DNA of 64,000 bases from Methanobacteriaceae archaeon. Its GTDB lineage: Archaea; Methanobacteriota; Methanobacteria; Methanobacteriales; Methanobacteriaceae. How positions within the stretch are numbered: the first letter of the stretch is position 1; each line of letters opens with the position of its first letter. Positions 25,354-34,472 of this stretch are shown here, one piece after another. The notes beneath the pieces are model-generated. The model had not been told where the DNA came from. It searched no databases and was given only the letters and a program-made list of their open reading frames with translations. The position numbers and the translations under genes are program-made. The stretch covers positions 1 through 64,000 of the forward strand of contig CAAFWR010000111.1 in assembly GCA_900766745.1 (NCBI GenBank), read 5' to 3'.

Positions 25354-26732
25354 TACGCTGCCGTTTTAAATTTTGCTGTTACAGTAGAATTTGAAAAATC
25401 TTTACGTATAGCTTCAATTATTGAAGCAGTACTTTGTTTAGTTTTATTTTCTTCTACTTTTTGAATATATTGTTTTACTATATTCTTTTCAGTATCAGAC
25501 CAGTTGATGATAAGCATGTCTTTCCAGTCTAACATACCTACTTTCTTCATCTTTTCTGCTGCTTGAATCATACGAGTAGAAGCAATACGACGTAATGAAT
25601 TTATTTTAATGCAGTTACGTAGTAAATAAATATAATCTACCACTTCGTGATCAAATTGTGACTCATATTTAACAGAGTAATCTACTTCAATTATTGCTCC
25701 AGTAAAACGGTCAATTGTTGAAGCGTCTAATTGGTTATTAGCAACATACTGACGATCTGCTCCATTACCAAAAGTATTTGATGTAGCAATAATGATACAT
25801 TCAGGATGTCGTAAAACAGTACCGGTAGTAGTCTCTATTTCACCGTTTGCCAATGCTGCATTAATAACCTGTGCTACAGATGGATCGAGCGCAGTCATCT
25901 CATCTATAAGGATTATTGACTTCTTAGCATAGAATTCAGCAAACTTAGTTGCTTCACGAGTAGGATATTTATATCCTGTAAATTCTGTTGCAGAAGTACC
26001 AATACCACAAGAGATACATAAGTAAGGAACATTTAGTTCTTTAGCTGTATTACGAGCTATAGTTGATTTACCACAACCAGCTGGACCAACCATCCAGATA
26101 TTATTCATACCTGCTTTAATTAGATTTTTAAGCTTATCTTCTGGTTCTAGTGAACTAAATGAAAATTGAATTTTCTTCAATTCTTCTTTTTCCTTTTCTT
26201 CTTTCTCTTTCTTTTCAAATTCTTTTTTCAATTTGTTAAGTAATTCTTCGATTTCTGTTTTACTTCCAAATTGCTCTAGTGCTTTTTTCTCTATTTGTTT
26301 CTTTTTTTTAAGATCTGTTATATTAGCTATTTTAATAGCTCCACTACACACTTTGTACTCTCGTCCAGTACAATCTGTAATAGTATATTCTCGAGATTGC
26401 CCTTTCTTTCCTTTTACTTCTGAAGTTAATACTAAGAAAATACCTTGTTGTGCTTGTTGTTTTCCTTTAGAATTATTATATTTTATACTACCATAAAATC
26501 TATTTCCAGGCTTTAAATCATGAACATCTGTATTATGATTAACTAAGGTGCTATCTTCATATATATTGTCTTCTTGATTTTCAATTTGTTCATCATGCTC
26601 TGTAGCTTCAGATGCATCAGTATCTTGAGTTTCTGTAGTTAAATCTTTAGGATCTTTTAACTTCTGTTCTTTTGCACTAGACTTTGCAGGTTGATCTTTT
26701 TCTATATCTTGAATATGTTCTATTTCTACCAT
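25353..26732 (-). CDS. MoxR/CobS-like AAA+ ATPase
   Basis: 459 aa. The first 150 residues are acidic and low-complexity, followed by a coiled-coil KKEFEKKEKEE region. The AAA+ core has Walker A GPAGCGKSTIAR near 217-228, Walker B IILIDEMTAL near 271-280, and the MoxR/CobS-type segments IIATSNT and DRFTGAIIEVDY. CobS-like ATPases in phages often stand beside a VWA or CobT-like gene, which may be the coupled downstream gene. The pair probably remodels a protein or nucleoprotein complex; the target is unknown. Confidence 0.88.
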   Translation of the reverse strand: MVEIEHIQDIEKDQPAKSSAKEQKLKDPKDLTTETQDTDASEATEHDEQIENQEDNIYEDSTLVNHNTDVHDLKPGNRFYGSIKYNNSKGKQQAQQGIFLVLTSEVKGKKGQSREYTITDCTGREYKVCSGAIKIANITDLKKKKQIEKKALEQFGSKTEIEELLNKLKKEFEKKEKEEKEKEELKKIQFSFSSLEPEDKLKNLIKAGMNNIWMVGPAGCGKSTIARNTAKELNVPYLCISCGIGTSATEFTGYKYPTREATKFAEFYAKKSIILIDEMTALDPSVAQVINAALANGEIETTTGTVLRHPECIIIATSNTFGNGADRQYVANNQLDASTIDRFTGAIIEVDYSVKYESQFDHEVVDYIYLLRNCIKINSLRRIASTRMIQAAEKMKKVGMLDWKDMLIINWSDTEKNIVKQYIQKVEENKTKQSTASIIEAIRKDFSNSTVTAKFKTAA

Positions 26733-26751
26733 GATGATTTGTTTTAATGAT

Positions 26752-26790
26752 TAAAAAAGAATAAGGGTAGCTTTTACACTACCCTTATTT
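26752..26790 (-). terminator. Rho-independent terminator
   Basis: Perfect 10-bp stem ATAAGGGTAG / CTACCCTTAT with an 8-nt loop (26761-26788), followed on the minus strand by TCTTTTTTAA. It lies downstream of the SSB gene and upstream of the MoxR-like ATPase gene, so it likely attenuates transcription between them. Confidence 0.85.
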
Positions 26791-26812
26791 ATTAATAATG
26801 ATCTACTTTATA

Positions 26813-27433
26813 TTAAAATGGTAGATCGTCTGTTTTATCTGTAAAAGCTTGTGTATTAGTAGTAGATGAAGTTGCACTAAACGGGTTATCGTTTTTTACT
26901 TCTTTATCTGCTACAACAGGCTTTGTAAATTGGTCAATATTTAGCATAGTAATAGAAGATGATTGACCTTCTGGCAATTCCATAGGCTCAATAAAAGTAT
27001 ACTTAGCATAATTAGGCAAAGTAGTATATCCTTTATCATTATATACTATTTTCGCTCTAAGTTTTTTACTCTTATCTACTTTGTTCAGCATATCAGTAAT
27101 CCACTGAGCAAACTGTTCAAAGCTTTCTCCATTAAAGTCAAGTTCTTCGTCTTTATAGTAACAGTTAAGTATCTGCAACATACGAGAATACTGCTTATCC
27201 ATTTTTGTTTGAAGCTGTTCTTCTGTAGTTACAAATCCACCAAGTGTAGGTTTCCATTCTGTATGAGTTAATGTTGCTCCATCTTTCTCAAAAACAATTT
27301 CTAAGAATTGATTACCATTAGGAGAAACCTCTGTTTTTACACTCTTCAATACTACATTTTCAATAATACCAGCGGGAATATACTTAATATCACTTTTGCT
27401 AATACTTGCTGCACGTTCTTTACTATATGTCAT
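26813..27433 (-). CDS. Single-stranded DNA-binding protein
   Basis: 206 aa, ATG to TAA. The N-terminal region (IIENVVLKSVKTEVSPNGN, FLEIVFEKDG) looks like an OB-fold beta series. The C-terminus is a disordered Ser/Thr/Asn linker ending in DDLPF, the acidic-hydrophobic tip used by bacterial-type SSBs to recruit replication partners. The neighbourhood (Sak4-like ATPase, helicase, polymerase) supports an SSB. The family was inferred from tail and context rather than a full domain match. Confidence 0.8.
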   Translation of the reverse strand: MTYSKERAASISKSDIKYIPAGIIENVVLKSVKTEVSPNGNQFLEIVFEKDGATLTHTEWKPTLGGFVTTEEQLQTKMDKQYSRMLQILNCYYKDEELDFNGESFEQFAQWITDMLNKVDKSKKLRAKIVYNDKGYTTLPNYAKYTFIEPMELPEGQSSSITMLNIDQFTKPVVADKEVKNDNPFSATSSTTNTQAFTDKTDDLPF

Positions 27434-27459
27434 AATTTCAATATTTTTAAGTTTTTAAA

Positions 27460-28209
27460 TCAGGCTGCGCACTCGTCTAAATAAATTTTATCCCAGTGAA
27501 CTTTAATATCATTATTTTCATCGCTTTCTGCGATAACTATCTTCTTACCTCGTAAGTGAGGAGCTCTAGCCTCTCTTACTGAATTATCTCCACCTTCAAA
27601 AGATATAATAGTTTCGTTCTTTTTACGATAGACATAACCAACAGCATCTGCTTCGCCACATACTATATCACCTAGTTTTCCTACTAAATCTAGTGCCATT
27701 TCTGATAATTCTTCTCCTTCTTTATTAATCATTTTTTCTTTAGTATGACCAATAAGAATAAAATTATCACATAGATTACGAAACATATCTATTACTTTTC
27801 TAACTGCCATGCGAAGATACATATATCCACTACCATTTGGTAATGTACGTATATCATCTCCATTATAGGATTTACCCATTGGAGTTTGACGATATAATAC
27901 CTTAGCATAACCTAGACACATTTCTTCTAATCTAGTAGCATTATCTATAGCAATATATTTGTAAGGTTTGTTACCAGTTTTAGCTGCTTCTTCACCAATT
28001 GCTCTAGATATATTACCTAAGTCTTCAATAGTACGAGCTTGAATAGAGAGAGCTTCTAGAAATTCTGAACCTCCCTCTAAGTCTATAATAAGACAGTTAT
28101 CAAGCTTTGATAATAAAGTAGTTTTACCTGATTTAGGTCGACCAAACAAGATTAAGAATCTTGGATTGTTAACCTTTGGTTTGTTTTTCTCTTTTGGTAG
28201 TATTAACAT
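27460..28209 (-). CDS. Sak4-like RecA-fold ATPase (recombinase)
   Basis: 249 aa from ATG 28209 (a GTG six codons upstream is possible). Walker A GRPKSGKTT is at residues 23-31, a Walker B-like YIAIDNATRL near 85-94, then a polar segment and FILIGHTKEK, as in phage Sak4/AAA_24 single-strand annealing or UvsX-like proteins. Sak4 proteins promote annealing with the phage SSB, whose gene is directly downstream. The exonuclease genes in the same operon would complete a recombination set. Confidence 0.82.
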   Translation of the reverse strand: MLILPKEKNKPKVNNPRFLILFGRPKSGKTTLLSKLDNCLIIDLEGGSEFLEALSIQARTIEDLGNISRAIGEEAAKTGNKPYKYIAIDNATRLEEMCLGYAKVLYRQTPMGKSYNGDDIRTLPNGSGYMYLRMAVRKVIDMFRNLCDNFILIGHTKEKMINKEGEELSEMALDLVGKLGDIVCGEADAVGYVYRKKNETIISFEGGDNSVREARAPHLRGKKIVIAESDENNDIKVHWDKIYLDECAA

Positions 28210-28292
28210 ATTAAAATAGGTTAACACTTTACCTGTGAGATTCTGAAATTATCTGACAAAAACTGAAATTTTACACAATGTAAAGTTATTCG

Positions 28293-28871
28293 TTATTCAT
28301 TGTTGAGAATATTGTTAACAGTAGTACTGTTACTAATATTAATAATAACATTTACTATATTATTTTTATCTGCTTTACGATAGTTATTCAAAAACAGACT
28401 AGGATTATCAATAGGAATGATTGTATAACCAATCTGAATAAACTTCTGGTAAATACGTACAGGTTGACCCATGTAAGTAAAATCGTAACCACGATCTTCT
28501 TCATAGTCTTCCATGATCTTAGCATATTCTGCTAGTCGTTTCAATGCTAAATCAAATTCTGAAATAGCATCATATTGACGCAATTTAAATGCTCGATTTG
28601 CGAACGGACATGTAAGTGAATTATCATATGAACATGTCGGTCGATAATATTTTTTATTGAATGCAGAAAAATGTGCATTTCGATTGCATCCAAAACATAG
28701 CAAGTCTTCAGGACCTGCATATGATACACTGTATTCCGGATCTTCCGGAGTGTGAATTCCATACCATTTAGCAAACGGTAAGCGGTTTTTAACTTCGTTT
28801 AATATACGATTTTTCAAAGAACCCTGAGGGTCAATATTTTGTTTCGGAAGTTTAATTGTAAAACCTTTCAT
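28293..28871 (-). CDS. Hypothetical protein with Cys-rich segment
   Basis: 192 aa. The middle carries LLCFGCNRNAHF and PTCSYDNSLTCPFANRAF, four cysteines plus His that may bind zinc. The rest is mixed alpha/beta, ending in an Asn-rich tail. Its ATG lies two bases from the stop of the helicase gene. The position inside the replication block suggests a DNA-replication accessory protein. No family recognised. Confidence 0.75.
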   Translation of the reverse strand: MKGFTIKLPKQNIDPQGSLKNRILNEVKNRLPFAKWYGIHTPEDPEYSVSYAGPEDLLCFGCNRNAHFSAFNKKYYRPTCSYDNSLTCPFANRAFKLRQYDAISEFDLALKRLAEYAKIMEDYEEDRGYDFTYMGQPVRIYQKFIQIGYTIIPIDNPSLFLNNYRKADKNNIVNVIINISNSTTVNNILNNE

Positions 28872-28873
28872 AA

Positions 28874-29857
28874 TCAGCCTTTTTTAATTTGTTTAAATAC
28901 TACTTTTTGTTCTTCAGCACTTGCAGTATTTGTTTCAATTAGATTGCCATATTGAAGTTCGTTTTCAAATTCTAATATACAGGGTTCACCATCTCTTACT
29001 TTTAAGAAATGCATATAAACCTTATTTTTTACAGGTAGACGACGTACTCCATATATAGCTAGATTAAGTATCTCTGGTCTGTGAACAGCAATAACAAAAT
29101 CACTAGCTTGAAATATTGCATCAGATGCTGATAAATCACTTCTCATTGGAAAGTGAGTGCTTGGATTATTAATTCTATCAGGACTTTCAATATTACGATT
29201 CATCTGTGAAAGCTGTATTATACTAGTATTAGAAAGTTTTTTCTTCTGTATAAACATTTTCTGTAAATCGACTATTGTACTTCTTTCTCCACCTTCTCCA
29301 TTTACTAAGAGAACATGGTCTAATACTACTATTAGCCAACGACCGTTAGCCACAGTATTATGAAAGTAATCTATAGTATTACCTATTTCTTCTACATTAC
29401 ATACTTTATCAACAAAGTATATATTGTATTTCTTAATGGTTTCAGCTGCCGATTCAGCTTTTAATAAGTCTTCATCACTAAGTGTTTCTACTGAACTATA
29501 TAATTCAGATACAGTTTTCTTAGTTTTATTACTTATTACACGACCAACATTTCTGTAGTCTACCATTTCTAAACTAAAGTATAATACTACGATATCCTGA
29601 TTAGGATTAAGATCAATCAAATCCATTACTAACATATTTGCAACTGAGCTCTTACCGCTACCTGATATACCAGCTATAGTAAATATCATATTTGGTTCAA
29701 TTCCACCAGTGGCTTTATTGAATTTATCCCATCTAGTTCTTAATGATACTATACTATGATTTTTTCTAGCTTTAATGTAGTTTATGGATTTATTTGCTAC
29801 CTGAGATATTGACTCAAAAGGTAGTATTTTAACGGCATTCTGTTCCGTATTCTCCAT
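28874..29857 (-). CDS. DnaB-type replicative helicase (C-terminal ATPase form)
   Basis: 327 aa. KATGGIEPNMIFTIAG leads into Walker A GISGSGKSS near residues 62-70; VLYFSLEM is the DnaB H1a/H2 region; WLIVVLDHVLL near 175-185 is Walker B; TSIIQLSQMNRNIE is the H3 sensor and ASDFVIAVHRPE the H4 region. It lacks the N-terminal primase-interacting domain of cellular DnaB, giving a short helicase of the kind found in several phages. It overlaps the upstream gene by 29 nt, implying coupled expression. Confidence 0.9.
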   Translation of the reverse strand: MENTEQNAVKILPFESISQVANKSINYIKARKNHSIVSLRTRWDKFNKATGGIEPNMIFTIAGISGSGKSSVANMLVMDLIDLNPNQDIVVLYFSLEMVDYRNVGRVISNKTKKTVSELYSSVETLSDEDLLKAESAAETIKKYNIYFVDKVCNVEEIGNTIDYFHNTVANGRWLIVVLDHVLLVNGEGGERSTIVDLQKMFIQKKKLSNTSIIQLSQMNRNIESPDRINNPSTHFPMRSDLSASDAIFQASDFVIAVHRPEILNLAIYGVRRLPVKNKVYMHFLKVRDGEPCILEFENELQYGNLIETNTASAEEQKVVFKQIKKG

Positions 29858-30401
29858 AATTTACAGGTGTTTCAGATTCATAACTCATTTGCTCTTCAAT
29901 AACCTCCCACTCATGTTGAGTGAGCCATTTCCACATCGTCTTCATATAACCTATTTTACCAGTTATCATTTTGTTTTCAATTTCATATTGAAGACATTGA
30001 AGAAGGTGTTCGTGCATTGCTCTAGATTTACCTACAATACGATTATATTCTTTACGACATTTATTTATATTAGATCGTAAAAAACCTTTAGTACCATCTG
30101 GTCTTAAAACATACACTGGAAATACTTCATAGAACTCATCAAACCATGTCTTATCTTGTTTTGTACTTGACAATAGTTTTTCTGTAGGACTATAAATTTT
30201 ATTATCTCCTGAAGTAGTAAAGGAGATAAGGTTATTGTCGATTAACTCTTGTATGTCGTTTTCACTTATTCGGCTGAGAAACTTGTGAACGTCTTGATTA
30301 TTACTTTGATTATCATTCAACACAAGAGTTAAAAATACTAACTGATTAATTGATATTTCTCCAAAAATATCTAATAATGTTGTATCTAATTCTAGTATCA
30401 T
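29829..30401 (-). CDS. Hypothetical replication protein (possible helicase loader/initiator)
   Basis: 190 aa. The N-terminal 70 residues are helical with a winged-helix-like pattern (INQLVFLTLVL ... DIQELIDNNLI), and the C-terminal half is basic and aromatic, ending in KWLTQHEWEVIEEQ. Lying between PolB and the DnaB-like helicase and overlapping the helicase gene, it is in the place where phages often encode a helicase loader or replication initiator. That role is contextual only. Confidence 0.7.
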   Translation of the reverse strand: MILELDTTLLDIFGEISINQLVFLTLVLNDNQSNNQDVHKFLSRISENDIQELIDNNLISFTTSGDNKIYSPTEKLLSSTKQDKTWFDEFYEVFPVYVLRPDGTKGFLRSNINKCRKEYNRIVGKSRAMHEHLLQCLQYEIENKMITGKIGYMKTMWKWLTQHEWEVIEEQMSYESETPVNYGEYGTECR

Positions 30402-30449
30402 AATATAGTACTTTATGAACTAACTTTTGATACAATCTGGAAATATTTG

Positions 30450-32603
30450 TTAAAACAACGTTAGTTGTCTTGGTTTTAATTCTTCAACGATCTTTAACGC
30501 TTCCTTTAAATAGTAGCGATAATTGATCTTTCTTTCTTCTATAGGTTTATTATCAAATTTATTTAGTATAGTAACACCAGATGCAGTAAGTAGATTAGTA
30601 TAGTCTACTCTAGTACCTTTAGTTATAATCTTTGAACTATAAGGTAATATCTGTTCTACATTAGAATTATAGTAAAACTGATTTGGATCTGTAGTTATTA
30701 TACTTTCTCCTGTTTTGAGACATACAAGATATTGCTGTATCTCAACATCTCTATTTACTATTTTACATTTATATAAATAAGGACCATTAGTAGATGCATA
30801 GAATCTATTGATTCTTTGTATCAGTTCTCCATTATATTCTACAGAGAATTTCTTATCTACTTTCTGGTAAGTAAGGAACTTCTTAATATCTTTACAATTG
30901 TAGATAGTATTTTTTACAGGAATACCATCAACAAAATAATCTCTAATAGCTTCTGGAATAATCTTTGCAGACATTCCCTTACCAAGTAAAACCTTAGTAA
31001 TAAACATACCTTTTTCTTTAATATAATCATCTTTAATCATATCTAAAGAAGTATAAGGCTTCTTTTTTTTATTTAGAGCTTTTTCTGGTTCAGTTTCAAA
31101 CAATTTCTTCATTGCTTGATAACCTTCTTTTACAGCTATATAATCATTAATAGCATACTGATACATAGCTTCAAAACGATCTTCCTCTAGAGTTAGTCTC
31201 GTTTGTTGTTCCCATTCCTTACATATACTTTGTAATTTTTCATACAGATTCTTCTTAAGAAGAACAAATAAACCATCTGTATTTGCCTGTACTATTCTAC
31301 AGCCAATATCAGATAATCTTTCTGCTAACATAAGTAGTAGTAATTGTCCGTTTATTCTAATCTGCATTACTGCAAATGGACTATAACAGAAATTATGTTC
31401 ATTCTGTAGATTACCACTAAGACCATTTAATGCTAACTTAAGAGTTTTATCTTTAGTCTTAATACCGTTATGTTTTGCTTCTATTCGTTCATCTTTAACT
31501 TGATTATAAACTTCTAGAAATTCAGGACCCAAATGTTTTGGGTAGAATTTATACTCTATTATCATACTAGGATACAGAGATGCAACATCAATATCTATTA
31601 ACATTTCATCTTCCTTAGGAATAATTATCTCAGGTTTATTTTCAGAGTGAATACCACCAACTCCTACAGAATATTTTAATCCTCTAAATACAAATTTGTT
31701 TTCGTATCCTTTCCTACCTGGTGATACTATCTGTTTTTTCATATCAGATAGTACATTACGAAGTATAGGATCTTTATATTCTATATAAGGCAATATTACT
31801 TTATTTAGGTCTATAACATCTGCTGGGCTTCTTAAATCTTTAATATCCCACCATGATAAACCAGTCTTTTCAAGATATTTCTGCGTTAGAATTTTCATTC
31901 CAATATTTACTCCATCTTTACTTAGTACTCTTACTTTATATTCATCTTCGATAGCTATTCTTAATTCTATATCTTCAGAACACAGATTTAATAATTTTTC
32001 AGTAGAATTAACATCATTCACATTATATTCAATCATCTCTTCTATTCTATCTTCTTCTAGAAACTTATTAAAGTCTCCATTGAATTCTAGAACATTAGGA
32101 TATTGCATAGTTACTTGCATTTCTTTCAATCCAACACGTAATTTCTGTGAATATAACATAGTGAGTATATCAAATGAATCATACCATACTTGATATTTCC
32201 ATTTTTTCCACGCTTCTATGTTGTCATCTGCTTGAGATGTAGTTATAGTTCTACTTAAGTTAAAAATACTATCACATATCCTTAGATATGGTTTATTTTT
32301 AAGTATATCATAATAATCTATTATATAATTAATAATAGGATTATCATAATGTAAATTATTATATCCTGCAAAGATTTTATTTGAATCAATTTGAGTTTCA
32401 GTAGTATAGATATCTCCAAATTTTAATGGTGCTTTAATATTTGGTACACGAAAAAAATCAACTAATTCTGACAATTGATTTTTTCTGCTTGATATCTCAA
32501 ATTTATGAAACTTCCCTGATTCAGTATTCTTTGCTGTGCAATGAAATACGTTTGGGAAAACTTCAATATCATAGACATATACTGTTTTTCCTCTTATCTT
32601 CAT
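30450..32603 (-). CDS. Family B DNA polymerase
   Basis: 717 aa. The N-terminal exonuclease domain begins with YVYDIEVFPNVF (Exo I, Asp and Glu) and FAGYNNLHYDN (Exo II-like). Motif A DVASLYPSM is near residues 340-350, motif B KLALNGLSGNL near 393 and motif C QANTDGLFVLL near 440 (catalytic NTD in place of DTD). This is a complete proofreading PolB, one of the two polymerase types seen in crAss-like phages. It ends in TAA with no in-frame TAG. Confidence 0.93.
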   Translation of the reverse strand: MKIRGKTVYVYDIEVFPNVFHCTAKNTESGKFHKFEISSRKNQLSELVDFFRVPNIKAPLKFGDIYTTETQIDSNKIFAGYNNLHYDNPIINYIIDYYDILKNKPYLRICDSIFNLSRTITTSQADDNIEAWKKWKYQVWYDSFDILTMLYSQKLRVGLKEMQVTMQYPNVLEFNGDFNKFLEEDRIEEMIEYNVNDVNSTEKLLNLCSEDIELRIAIEDEYKVRVLSKDGVNIGMKILTQKYLEKTGLSWWDIKDLRSPADVIDLNKVILPYIEYKDPILRNVLSDMKKQIVSPGRKGYENKFVFRGLKYSVGVGGIHSENKPEIIIPKEDEMLIDIDVASLYPSMIIEYKFYPKHLGPEFLEVYNQVKDERIEAKHNGIKTKDKTLKLALNGLSGNLQNEHNFCYSPFAVMQIRINGQLLLLMLAERLSDIGCRIVQANTDGLFVLLKKNLYEKLQSICKEWEQQTRLTLEEDRFEAMYQYAINDYIAVKEGYQAMKKLFETEPEKALNKKKKPYTSLDMIKDDYIKEKGMFITKVLLGKGMSAKIIPEAIRDYFVDGIPVKNTIYNCKDIKKFLTYQKVDKKFSVEYNGELIQRINRFYASTNGPYLYKCKIVNRDVEIQQYLVCLKTGESIITTDPNQFYYNSNVEQILPYSSKIITKGTRVDYTNLLTASGVTILNKFDNKPIEERKINYRYYLKEALKIVEELKPRQLTLF

Positions 32604-32618
32604 AGCGTATAAATTTAG

Positions 32619-32736
32619 TGGAGTGTATGGGAATCGAACCCATGATGCCGATTGGTTGCAGCACTATAAATAGTGTATTAGAGTCTCTCTAATATTCCTC
32701 CCTGTACCCTGCGCTTGCCTGCTAGCTGAACACCCC
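32619..32736 (-). other. Interrupted tRNA-like element
   Basis: On the minus strand: acceptor GGGGTGT pairs with ACACTCC over 7 positions (one G-T), followed by unpaired A. T-arm ATGGG-TTCGATT-CCCAT is perfect (32627-32643). The D-arm TAGCAGGCAA contains the usual A14, G18G19 and A21. The anticodon region is expanded: GCAG and CTGC can pair around roughly 45 nt holding two extra hairpins, and total length is 118 nt. No normal anticodon loop can be assigned. It could be a tRNA with an insert, a decayed tRNA or a tRNA mimic. Confidence 0.5.
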
Positions 32737-33502
32737 TTGAGGCAGGATTCTTTATAGACTATCCTGCTAAAAGTCTGTCGCTCTACGCTGCTTGCTTTAT
32801 CTCTGGCAAATGTTTAGCAAAGCATTTCTTTTCTAAAGTTGCTCTATCTACTATCGTAATAGACTCGTAGTTACTATATTTGTCGGATAACTTTGTATTC
32901 AATTTAGTAACTACTTCAGTAAGTTGTTCAATAGGTAGATTAGAGTAGCTTGTCTTAAACTCTTTATCGTTTGTAGTAGCTATAACTACTTTATACGGTC
33001 TTTGTTCTAAATACTGTAGCTTCTTAGACATCTTGAATTCTTCAAGTTGTTTAGCTACTTTCTTAATTTTCTCTTCGTGAGCTGCTTTATAAGCTTGTTG
33101 TTTAGCAATACTTTCTGCTTTATTGCTACCATATAGATTCTGTACCAATTCTTTATGGTAACCAGAATAAGGACGTTCTTCTAATAACTGTTTTTTATCC
33201 TTCTTATCAGACACCTGTATAGGTTTCTTAGGAATACTAGCTATACCTTTTTTAGCTTCATGATACTCCTTTCGTGCATTAGTAGCTTCAGGAGTCCACT
33301 TATAAGTATATACTTCTCTACTTACTATCTTATCATGACGACGAGTAGTTACAAATTCCTTTATCATAGGCTTAATATTTTCTGACAAAGATATCCCTTT
33401 ACTACACATAGTTTTATAATCTGAGGACTTAGTTAATCCATAACGTTTCTGTAAGTTTTGCTGGTATTTAGCATTTTTCTTATTTCTAGTTTCTTGATTC
33501 AT
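32678..33502 (-). CDS. Basic hypothetical protein; TAG near the end
   Basis: ATG 33502. The frame meets TAG at 32783-32785 after 239 residues; with TAG as Gln it continues 35 codons to TAA 32678-32680, the longer form given here. The protein is Lys/Glu rich with repeated EERPYSGYHKE / LEQRPYKV segments and predicted long helices. Function unknown. The extension overlaps a hairpin (32742-32767) and the tRNA-like element, so the 239-aa form ending at TAG may be the main product. Upstream, TTAAAATCAA precedes the start, as at several other genes of this strand. Confidence 0.65.
32742..32767 (-). terminator. Hairpin downstream of the TAG (7-bp stem)
   Basis: GCAGGAT / ATCCTGC with a 12-nt loop lies 16 bases after the TAG of the upstream gene and just before the tRNA-like element. 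It could be a terminator without T-run or an RNA processing site. Confidence 0.4.
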
Positions 33503-33523
33503 AACAATTGATTTTAATAGTTA

Positions 33524-33592
33524 AAAAATAAAGGAAGCTAAATAGGTTAATATTTTAATATTTCCCGTACGTACTCTCCCTATCGCTTCCTT
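33524..33592 (-). terminator. Terminator-like extended hairpin
   Basis: On the minus strand AAGGAAGCGATAGG pairs with CCTATTTAGCTTCCTT (one bulged segment), closing a loop with GTACGTAC, and is followed by TATTTTTTAAC. It lies between the 164-aa gene (33601) and the start of the basic protein gene (33502). Confidence 0.7.
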
Positions 33593-33600
33593 GTTATATT

Positions 33601-34095
33601 TTAAGCAGCTAAGCACATTGGAGCAGCAGAATCATCAAATTCTGTTTCTTCATTGAACTTAGTAAGTTTCTCTTTTAATTTCAGAATCTCTAAATCGAGT
33701 TCTTTTATTCGTGCTTTAACCCAGTTTGAAGTTAAAACTTCAGTCTTATTCAGAGCTTTTTTACCTTTCTTAGACTTAAGAACAGGGTTCAAAGTTCGTA
33801 TACGACTTAGATGTACTTTCATTTCTTGCAATTCACATAGCTTAAATACATCCAATTGATTACAATCAGCTGGCAAATCATTAAATTTCTTTATACCCAT
33901 GTTGATACATAGTATCTTTAATTTAACAATTACTCGATCATCTGTAAGACCTTTAATTGTATTATAAAGTTCTTTCAAATCGTAAGTACGCTGATAATTA
34001 CGATTTACTACATTCTCAATAGAAATAATATTCCAATACTTAGTAATGTCTGCTGATAGTTTGTCACGTTGTTCAATAAATTTATTTGCTTTCAT
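33601..34095 (-). CDS. Hypothetical coiled-coil protein
   Basis: 164 aa, ATG to TAA, Lys/Leu/Glu rich with heptad-like stretches (KARIKELDLEILKLKEKL near the C-terminus), suggesting a helical or coiled-coil protein. Upstream it carries TTAAAATCAAG 16 nt before ATG. No family recognised. It is followed by a strong terminator-like hairpin and preceded by a structured gene-free stretch. Confidence 0.75.
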   Translation of the reverse strand: MKANKFIEQRDKLSADITKYWNIISIENVVNRNYQRTYDLKELYNTIKGLTDDRVIVKLKILCINMGIKKFNDLPADCNQLDVFKLCELQEMKVHLSRIRTLNPVLKSKKGKKALNKTEVLTSNWVKARIKELDLEILKLKEKLTKFNEETEFDDSAAPMCLAA

Positions 34096-34472
34096 ATATA
34101 CTTGATTTTAATAATTTGACAATTAGTTAATTACATAGTATATTAGAAAGTCTACCTGTGTAGTTAATAGACCGATCAAAGTCTAATAACTTAAAATATC
34201 AGCTATCTTCACAGACCGCTGATATGAATAACAATAAAATTAAGAAATAAGACAGACAAGATCAAAGAGTTAGCGCCTCTGTCACATCTCGATACGGCAT
34301 CCGATTCTTCTTCTCTCGGCTTTCCAACACTTAGTTACCTTAGTAACATTATCAGAGGCAAGTAAGTAAGAGTATATACGAACCCAACCAAATGTATATA
34401 CTCTTACTGATTTTATGTTGATTTTCAATTATTTTCTACTTAATACGAACCCAACCAAATGTATATATTCGA
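34096..34472 (-). ncRNA. Gene-free structured stretch with two related stem-loops
   Basis: No credible ORF. GCCTCTG / CAGAGGC closes about 85 nt containing GTTAC-CTTA-GTAAC and CCGA/TCGG hairpins. A 13-bp hairpin TAAGAGTATATAC / GTATATACTCTTA (34367-34406) carries loop GAACCCAACCAAAT. A second copy of the 25-nt core (34443-34467, first copy 34376-34400) sits directly after the stop of the 179-aa gene. Could be a regulatory 3' UTR or small RNA; not identified. Confidence 0.5.
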
